A stretch of 10,703 nt of DNA from an uncultured Odoribacter sp. (lineage in GTDB: Bacteria > Bacteroidota > Bacteroidia > Bacteroidales > Marinifilaceae), in the NCBI GenBank assembly GCA_900544025.1, contig UQTM01000095.1, positions 1-10,703 on the forward strand, written 5' to 3'. Positions 6,291 through 10,703 of the stretch are shown piece after piece. Made by a program: the position numbers and the translations under genes. Each line of letters starts with the position of its first letter. The stretch's first letter is position 1. The notes under the pieces are model-generated. The model was not told the origin of the DNA. It worked only from the letters and a program-made list of their open reading frames with translations, and made no database searches.

Positions 6291-6914
6291 TTATGATAAA
6301 GAACCTTCCTCTGCAGGTCGGTTATGTTTTGATTTATTTTTTAATTTTTCGATGATCGTGTCTATTTGCTCTAATATCATGACCGAATTATCGGTGCAAA
6401 TGGTGAAATCCGATCTCCGGCATTTTTCCTCGTCGCCCATTTGGGCGGCCATGCGTTCCCTGACCTTTTCCCCGGTGGTATGGTCGCGTTCCATAACCCT
6501 TTTTATACGGGTTTCGGGCGAGGCATAAACGCAAATAATAGAATCGACCGTTTTTTCCAGTCCTGCTTCAAATAGAATGGCGGACTCGAAAAAAATAAAT
6601 TCTCCCGGCTGTTTTTCACACCAACGGTTGAAGTCGTCCACTACGCAGGGATGTACGATTCGATTGATTTGCCGAAGGGCTTCCCGGTTATTGAAAATAA
6701 GAGATGCCAGTCTTTTCTTGTCGATTTGCCGGTCTGTGGTGTAAATATCTTTTCCGAAAGCCGACGACAATTCGCGACGGAGTTGCGGATCGGTGTTCAT
6801 TAGGCGTGAAGCCTGAATGTCGGCGATATAAACTTTATAACCCAGATGTTCGAAAATCCGGGCTACCGTTGTTTTGCCTGATCCGATTCCTCCTGTCAGT
6901 CCGATCTTCAACAT
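6291..6914 (-). CDS. coaE: dephospho-CoA kinase
   Basis: A 207-residue enzyme for the last step of coenzyme A synthesis, ATP-dependent phosphorylation of the ribose 3'-hydroxyl of dephospho-CoA, in the cytoplasm. The P-loop GGIGSGKT lies at 8-15. YIADIQASRL (29-38) holds Asp32 of the substrate-binding region, in the D/S-x-A-R segment that follows the P-loop in this family. INRIVHP (83-89) and FFESAILFEAGL (108-119) are further CoaE blocks. RDHTTGEKVRERMAAQM (143-159) is the lid and its adjoining helix. Length is normal. The ATG is 1 bp after the ybbR-like stop and the stop is 3 bp before the J-domain gene, so translational coupling is likely. The coaE-ybbR-yajC neighbourhood is common in Bacteroidales. 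Confidence 0.96.
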   Translation of the reverse strand: MLKIGLTGGIGSGKTTVARIFEHLGYKVYIADIQASRLMNTDPQLRRELSSAFGKDIYTTDRQIDKKRLASLIFNNREALRQINRIVHPCVVDDFNRWCEKQPGEFIFFESAILFEAGLEKTVDSIICVYASPETRIKRVMERDHTTGEKVRERMAAQMGDEEKCRRSDFTICTDNSVMILEQIDTIIEKLKNKSKHNRPAEEGSLS

Positions 6915-6915
6915 T

Positions 6916-7905
6916 TTATTTTCGTTCTATGATATATTCGACTTTTTGTGGAGAGTACACCAGATTTTTGATACAGGCCGGGGTTTTACCCACTTTTACA
7001 TCGAGAAAAGAAGATGAGGTGGTTTGGTTATAATCCACGTAAAATTCAAAGTCCTGGTTTGAAATTTTTTCGTAATTGCTCAGGCCTACGTCGTAGGTGA
7101 TACTGATATTGTCCGGGAATAACCGTAAATACAGGGATTCAGGAACGTTACGCGCCTGTAACTTAACCGTTTTCTTGGTTTCGGTGAATTGCTCGACCTG
7201 TAAATCTAATTTTATGGTGACGTCATCGACAGTGCAGCCCCGCAGCGGGGTGAGTTCCACCTCTTTGCTGACACTTTTTCCGAGGTCTTTCAGCCGGATG
7301 CTTTTGGTGGAGACGTATTGCAGGGTATCGATGATCGTGGCGGGCCCGCTCACCAGAATGCTGTCCGGGGTGGCGGTTATTTGATTTAAAATGTATTGTC
7401 GTTTTAATGTGTAGTTCACCACCGGACGGACGGCAATCATCTTTTCGACCGATTGCGCGAATTTAAATTCAATGGTTGCCGGGGTGATGTCCAGCAATTT
7501 GATTTCGGTGTTTAGTTGATTGCTGATTTTGTCTTTGATCTCGCTGGTGTTCAACGTGTATTCGAATACCTCGTCTTTTTCCAGCAAATGATTGCTGTAT
7601 GTGTTTACATTGAATGTAATGGGCAGGAACGAGGTGCTGATCCGGTGGCCGAGCAGTGCAAAACCTTTGGCTCTGACTTCCAGCGAAAGAGTGGAAGGGA
7701 GATCGGTCACTAAATGTTTGCCCTGGGGCATATTGACATATTTTACCGGATAGGAAATAACTGCCGTGTAATCTTTGTTCAGAGCGTTGAGAAACCATAA
7801 TATCGTAGCGATTACCACACAAATCAGATAGGTGATAATATTCCGGTCGATGCGGAGATTGTTTTTCTTTAGAAACTCGACAAATCGGTTTACGATATTA
7901 GGCAT
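6916..7905 (-). CDS. YbbR-like domain protein
   Basis: A 329-residue protein with a short cytoplasmic N-terminus (1-21), one membrane helix (about 22-41, IITYLICVVIATILWFLNAL) and a large non-cytoplasmic part of repeated YbbR-like beta domains. Repeats are suggested by recurring xPxVxVxG-type units, for example TLSLEVRAKGFALLG, TPDSILVSGPATIIDTLQYV and LTPLRGCTVDDVTIKLDL. In Firmicutes the YbbR protein CdaR regulates the diadenylate cyclase CdaA. Here no cyclase is adjacent, so a c-di-AMP role is not supported by context. The gene follows yajC after a terminator hairpin and abuts coaE (1 bp), the usual order in this phylum. The start at 7905 puts a basic segment before the helix, as expected. 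Confidence 0.9.
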   Translation of the reverse strand: MPNIVNRFVEFLKKNNLRIDRNIITYLICVVIATILWFLNALNKDYTAVISYPVKYVNMPQGKHLVTDLPSTLSLEVRAKGFALLGHRISTSFLPITFNVNTYSNHLLEKDEVFEYTLNTSEIKDKISNQLNTEIKLLDITPATIEFKFAQSVEKMIAVRPVVNYTLKRQYILNQITATPDSILVSGPATIIDTLQYVSTKSIRLKDLGKSVSKEVELTPLRGCTVDDVTIKLDLQVEQFTETKKTVKLQARNVPESLYLRLFPDNISITYDVGLSNYEKISNQDFEFYVDYNQTTSSSFLDVKVGKTPACIKNLVYSPQKVEYIIERK

Positions 7906-7924
7906 AATGATGTGTGAAGAGTGA

Positions 7925-7964
7925 AATAAACCCGATAAAACCGGAATTTTCCGGCTTTATCGGG
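7925..7964 (-). terminator. intrinsic terminator or attenuator between yajC and ybbR-like gene
   Basis: Arms 7931-7944 and 7951-7964 pair over 14 bp with a 6-base loop. One position (7940/7955) is A.C on the plus strand but U.G in minus-strand RNA, so the stem is complete only for the yajC transcript. The minus-strand RNA continues UUUAUUUCAC. The stem begins 7 bp after the yajC stop. The downstream genes show no clear TAnnTTTG promoter, so partial read-through is likely. Confidence 0.75.
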
Positions 7965-7971
7965 GTATTTT

Positions 7972-8289
7972 TTATTTCGACGGAGTTGCGTCGGTCATAT
8001 CTTTGATGACAGCAGATTTGTCTATTTTCAGGCGAACTTGTCCTTCTACTTCCAGAATGACATAGTAATCCTGGATTTCTGCTACTTTTCCGTAAATTCC
8101 TCCGGTGGTAACTACTTTATCTCCTTTTTGTAAGGATTCCCGGAAGTTTTTCAGCTCTTTTTGTCTTTTCATCTGCGGACGGATCATGAAGAACCAAAAT
8201 ACCACGATGATCAGGATCAAGGGCAAAAAACTCATTAAGCCTCCACCTTGAGTTGCTGCTTGTTGCAGTACGATGAATAATGTGTTCAT
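7972..8289 (-). CDS. yajC: preprotein translocase subunit YajC
   Basis: A 105-residue inner-membrane protein that associates with SecDF and the SecYEG translocon. After a short Gln/Gly-rich N-terminus there is one membrane helix (about 19-37, MSFLPLILIIVVFWFFMI). It is followed directly by the family signature RPQMKRQKELKNFRESL (37-53) and a small cytoplasmic beta domain, KGDKVVTTGGIYGKVAEI (55-72). Length and layout are standard. It lies between a DUF1573 lipoprotein gene (43 bp upstream) and the ybbR-like gene. A TACCTTTA box on the minus strand around 8315-8308 is one base off the -7 consensus and could provide a local promoter. Confidence 0.96.
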   Translation of the reverse strand: MNTLFIVLQQAATQGGGLMSFLPLILIIVVFWFFMIRPQMKRQKELKNFRESLQKGDKVVTTGGIYGKVAEIQDYYVILEVEGQVRLKIDKSAVIKDMTDATPSK

Positions 8290-8332
8290 AATTGTTTTAG
8301 TTAATTTTTAAAGGTACAAAATAATATAATTT

Positions 8333-8770
8333 CTATTTTACGTTAGCGCTAAAGTTCAGTGTAATTTTCTTTTGCGGAACATTTGCAAATATACTGATTT
8401 CTTTGTATTGTTTTCCGTATCTGCCCGAAGAGTTAAAAGCAATTTCGATTTTTCCTTCTTTTCCGGGTTTAACTGGCTTGTCGGAATGGCTCACGGTAGT
8501 ACATCCGCATCCGGTTTCGATTTTGCGGATAATGAGGTTGTGTTCACCCGTATTTTTGAAAAAGAACGTATAACTGACGGTTTCTCCTTCGGTAATGTCG
8601 CCGAAATTGTGCGATTTTTTGGTAAATTCTATCCGGGTATCGGCTGCCGGGGTATTTTTCTTTTCTTGCTTTTCTTTACAGCCCGAAAATAGAAAAACGA
8701 AGCAGGCAAATAGAATGGCGATTCCCCAGAGAGGGCGAGCGTGTGTTATCCGAATATTAGCCTGAAACAT
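8333..8770 (-). CDS. DUF1573 lipoprotein
   Basis: A 145-residue predicted lipoprotein. The N-terminus has a basic start, a hydrophobic core (14-29) and a lipobox ending FSGC at Cys31, followed by a Lys/Glu-rich linker. Residues about 46-145 are an immunoglobulin-like DUF1573 domain: FTKKSHNFGDITEGETVSYTFFFKNTG, the conserved GCGCTT (87-92), PGKEGKIEIAFNSSGRYGKQYKEISIFAN and a closing hydrophobic strand. The family is abundant in Bacteroidota and its function is not established; the two Cys of GCGC are conserved. CKEKQEKK after the lipid-modified Cys has several charged residues, but it is not a clear surface-export signal. It often sits beside yajC in this phylum. It is 28 bp downstream of amn and probably shares its transcript. 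Confidence 0.92.
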   Translation of the reverse strand: MFQANIRITHARPLWGIAILFACFVFLFSGCKEKQEKKNTPAADTRIEFTKKSHNFGDITEGETVSYTFFFKNTGEHNLIIRKIETGCGCTTVSHSDKPVKPGKEGKIEIAFNSSGRYGKQYKEISIFANVPQKKITLNFSANVK

Positions 8771-8798
8771 AGGGTATTTGAATGGTTTCGTTGAGTTT

Positions 8799-9569
8799 TT
8801 AGAAAATCAGGTGTTTGACCGAATAATTTTTGTCTTTGATGTTGTTCAGCGCTTCGATGCCGATTTCCAAATGTTGCTTCACAAAATTTTGAGTGACCTG
8901 CCTGTCGGATTCCGCCGTTTTAATTCCTTCGGAGATCATGGGGCGGTCGGATACCAGTAATAGTGCGCCTGTCGGGATTCGGTTGGCAAAGCCTACGGTG
9001 AAAATCGTGGCCGTTTCCATATCCACGGCCATGGCCCGGGTTTTGCGCAGATATTCTTTGAATTGGTCATCGAATTCCCATACCCTGCGGTTGGTGGTGT
9101 ACACCACTCCGGTATAATACTGCCTGCCGTGGTTCGTGATTGCCTTGGAACAAGCTTTTTGCAGGCTGAATGCGGGAAGTGCCGGCACTTCGTGGGGAAA
9201 GTAGTCGTTAGAGGTTCCTTCTCCTTTGATAGCTGCTATCGGTAAAATATAATCTCCCACGGAATTTTTATCTTTTATCCCGCCACATTTACCTAAAAAT
9301 AAGATCGCCTCCACTTCGATAGCCGTCAACAGGTCGAGAATGGTGGCGGCATTGGGGCTTCCCATGCCGAAATTGATGATCGTGATTCCATCGTGGGAAA
9401 CACTGGGCATGGTTTTATCCACCCCGATGATAGGCTCGTTATACATTTCCGAGAATAAGTCGAGGTAATCCTCGAAGTTAGTCAGGATGATGTATTTGGT
9501 AAAATCCTGCAATGCCCGTCCCGTATATCGTGGAAGCCAATTTTCTACAATATCTTTTTTAGTTTTCAT
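8799..9569 (-). CDS. amn: AMP nucleosidase
   Basis: A 256-residue enzyme of the purine nucleoside phosphorylase fold. It matches the short AMP nucleosidase form of Bacteroidota, about half the length of E. coli Amn (484 residues) and lacking its N-terminal regulatory domain. The reaction cleaves AMP to adenine and ribose 5-phosphate, adjusting adenylate pools. Seen: IINFGMGSPNAA (64-75) as the phosphate and ribose-binding loop, FLGKCGGI (91-98), YTTNRRVWEF (157-166), AVDMETATIF (181-190) with the ribose-contacting Met-Glu pair, and VSDRP (206-210) holding the catalytic Asp208. The start at 9569 gives the usual MKTKKDIVENWLPRYTG beginning. It is first in a minus-strand run with the DUF1573, yajC, ybbR-like and coaE genes. 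Nucleoside phosphorylase activity is the main alternative, but the N-terminal segment favours AMP nucleosidase. Confidence 0.93.
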   Translation of the reverse strand: MKTKKDIVENWLPRYTGRALQDFTKYIILTNFEDYLDLFSEMYNEPIIGVDKTMPSVSHDGITIINFGMGSPNAATILDLLTAIEVEAILFLGKCGGIKDKNSVGDYILPIAAIKGEGTSNDYFPHEVPALPAFSLQKACSKAITNHGRQYYTGVVYTTNRRVWEFDDQFKEYLRKTRAMAVDMETATIFTVGFANRIPTGALLLVSDRPMISEGIKTAESDRQVTQNFVKQHLEIGIEALNNIKDKNYSVKHLIF

Positions 9570-9750
9570 ACTCGTCGTTTCATTTTATATGTCCGGAGGA
9601 CAGCATGTGCTCTCGATACCTGCTTTTACTGAAACCGAAGGTGTTTGGTTACCTTTTTGCTCTCATTGGCAGGGATTTGGGAAAATGAGTTTATCCGGTT
9701 TTCTTCATGATATTTTTTATCTGCTGTCCTTTACTTTTTCCCGCTAATTT

Positions 9751-9780
9751 TTTGCTTTTGACCTTTCCTTGTTACCTTTG
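9751..9780 (+). promoter_or_regulatory. promoter for queA (TTTG ... TAccTTTG)
   Basis: TTTG at 9751-9754 and TACCTTTG at 9773-9780 match the Bacteroidota -33 and -7 consensus, separated by 18 bp. Transcription would start near 9785, giving a leader of about 40 nt before the queA ATG at 9827. The leader is AT-rich with no Shine-Dalgarno, as usual in this phylum. The rest of the divergent region (9570-9750) holds only short inverted repeats (gtcc/ggac near 9581; ctcatt/aatgag around 9662-9690), and I found no -7 match for amn. Confidence 0.75.
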
Positions 9781-9826
9781 TCAAGATTAGGTTAGTAAAA
9801 ATAGAACAATATTGTTAAATGTCAAA

Positions 9827-10703
9827 ATGAAAAAGGTGTTTGTGCTGGATGAATTGAAAAATATCAGGATCGAGGATTATACGTATGATCTGCCGGATGA
9901 ACGGATTGCCAAATTCCCGTTGGCCGAGCGTGATGCCTCTAAACTGTTGATATATAATGAGGGAAAGATCGAAGAAAAACGTTTTTCCGATGCAAAGACA
10001 ATATTGCAAACCGGGCAAACTTTAATTTTCAATAATACGAAGGTGATTCATGCCCGTATATTTTTTAAGAAATCGACCGGGGCCAACATCGAGATTTTTT
10101 GTTTAGAGCCTCACAGCCCTGTGGATTATGCCCAGAACTTTGCTGCCCGTAAAACTTGTGAATGGGTTTGTATGGTGGGTAATTTGAAAAAGTGGAAAGA
10201 GGGGAGAATCGAATGTTCTTTTGAACACGAAGGGGAAACCTGTGTGCTGGCGGCTGAAAAGACGGAACAGCAGGGAGGTGAGGTGATTGTCCGTTTTTGT
10301 TGGAATCTGGATATTTCGTTCAGTGAGGTGTTGGAAGGATGCGGACGCATTCCGATCCCGCCTTATTTGAACCGGGAATCGGAGGAATCGGATGCAATCC
10401 GTTATCAGACGGTGTATTCTAAGGAGGAAGGCTCTGTGGCGGCTCCTACCGCCGGATTGCATTTCAGCAAAACGATATTGGCGGCGTTGCGGGAAAAGGG
10501 GGTGAACATTCGGGAACTGACTTTGCATGTGGGGGCGGGGACATTCCGTCCGGTGAAGGCCGATAAGATCGGGGGGCACGGCATGCATACGGAACATATC
10601 ATTGTGTCGCGTGAACTGGTGGACAGCCTGCAAAATAAAAGTGATGACCTGATCGCTGTGGGAACGACTTCCGTCCGCACCTTGGAAAGTTTGTATTGGA
10701 TGG
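9827..10703 (+). CDS. queA: tRNA preQ1(34) S-adenosylmethionine ribosyltransferase-isomerase, 5' part
   Basis: An open frame from ATG 9827 to the right edge (292 codons, no stop) encodes most of QueA. This enzyme transfers and isomerises the ribosyl group of SAM onto preQ1 at tRNA position 34 to make epoxyqueuosine. Seen in order: YDLPDERIAKFPLAERDASKLL (20-41), the N-terminal family block; TLIFNNTKVIHARIFFKKSTGANIEIF (66-92); GRIPIPPYLNR and RYQTVYSKEEGSVAAPTAGLHFS, the strongest QueA signature; LHVGAGTFRPVK; MHTEHI; and AVGTTSVRTLESLY at the edge. All align with the E. coli enzyme by eye. About one quarter of the protein lies outside the window. It is transcribed away from amn from its own promoter. 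An ATG TCA AAA TGA mini-frame (9819-9830) overlaps the start codon. Confidence 0.96.
   Translation, partial: MKKVFVLDELKNIRIEDYTYDLPDERIAKFPLAERDASKLLIYNEGKIEEKRFSDAKTILQTGQTLIFNNTKVIHARIFFKKSTGANIEIFCLEPHSPVDYAQNFAARKTCEWVCMVGNLKKWKEGRIECSFEHEGETCVLAAEKTEQQGGEVIVRFCWNLDISFSEVLEGCGRIPIPPYLNRESEESDAIRYQTVYSKEEGSVAAPTAGLHFSKTILAALREKGVNIRELTLHVGAGTFRPVKADKIGGHGMHTEHIIVSRELVDSLQNKSDDLIAVGTTSVRTLESLYWM

Noticed and set aside
9487..9747. Plus-strand frame of 86 codons across the amn start and the divergent intergenic region
   Set aside because: It overlaps amn on the other strand, ends before the queA promoter, and its product has no recognisable family or composition; it reads as chance.
9781..9826. 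Possible preQ1 riboswitch in the queA leader
   Set aside because: The leader is only about 40 nt. I see no C-rich loop or A-rich tail able to form the preQ1 pseudoknot, and the region is plain AT-rich sequence.
1..10703. Defence island, prophage, CRISPR array, insertion sequence or tRNA
   Set aside because: No nuclease, integrase, transposase, regularly spaced repeat or cloverleaf pattern was found on either strand; almost all coding sequence belongs to known housekeeping or glycan families.

Overview
The window reads as a chromosomal stretch of an anaerobic gut-type Bacteroidota, most likely order Bacteroidales; the genus cannot be fixed from sequence alone. Support comes from families typical of that group (GH92 mannosidase lipoprotein, DUF5606, DUF1573 lipoprotein, short AMP nucleosidase, the yajC-ybbR-coaE neighbourhood). 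AT-rich translation starts without clear Shine-Dalgarno sequences and promoters of the TAnnTTTG / TTTG type point the same way. Most of the window is ordinary housekeeping sequence, and I see no phage, insertion sequence, CRISPR array, tRNA or rRNA.

Layout: (a) 1-689, plus strand: the 3' part of a UDP-HexNAc dehydrogenase, probably the end of a capsule or O-antigen locus. It converges, with only 4 bp between stop codons, on (b) 694-3965, minus strand: a ROK sugar kinase followed by a GH92 alpha-mannosidase lipoprotein, a small sugar-salvage pair. (c) 3966-4279, no housekeeping gene. This holds what looks like an orphan SusC/TonB-receptor 5' leader on the plus strand, overlapped by a candidate antisense small RNA on the minus strand with its own promoter-like box and a strand-specific terminator. 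It is the most interesting part of the window. (d) 4280-5483, minus: a tRNA1(Val) A37 N6-methyltransferase and a DUF5606 protein, separated by a terminator. (e) 5556-9569, minus: a long run in transcription order amn - DUF1573 lipoprotein - yajC - [terminator] - ybbR-like - coaE - TerB/J-domain protein. The last three genes are 1 and 3 nt apart. (f) 9570-9826: a divergent intergenic region with a good promoter for (g) queA, plus strand, running off the right edge.

How the genes work together: the operon in (e) mixes membrane and envelope functions (YajC at the Sec/SRP translocon, YbbR-domain anchor, DUF1573 lipoprotein) with CoA and purine metabolism. queA and the A37 methyltransferase both act on tRNA. 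The GH92 enzyme would release mannose from glycans and the ROK kinase would phosphorylate a released hexose or amino sugar, but no transporter or SusCD pair is present beside them.

The hairpins deserve attention. Two of them (4066-4094 and 7931-7964) pair fully only in minus-strand RNA, because their mismatches become G.U pairs on that strand, and both lead into U-rich tracts. A third (700-741) lies inside the last codons of the mannosidase gene, and a fourth (2927-2990) is a large interrupted palindrome upstream of that gene.
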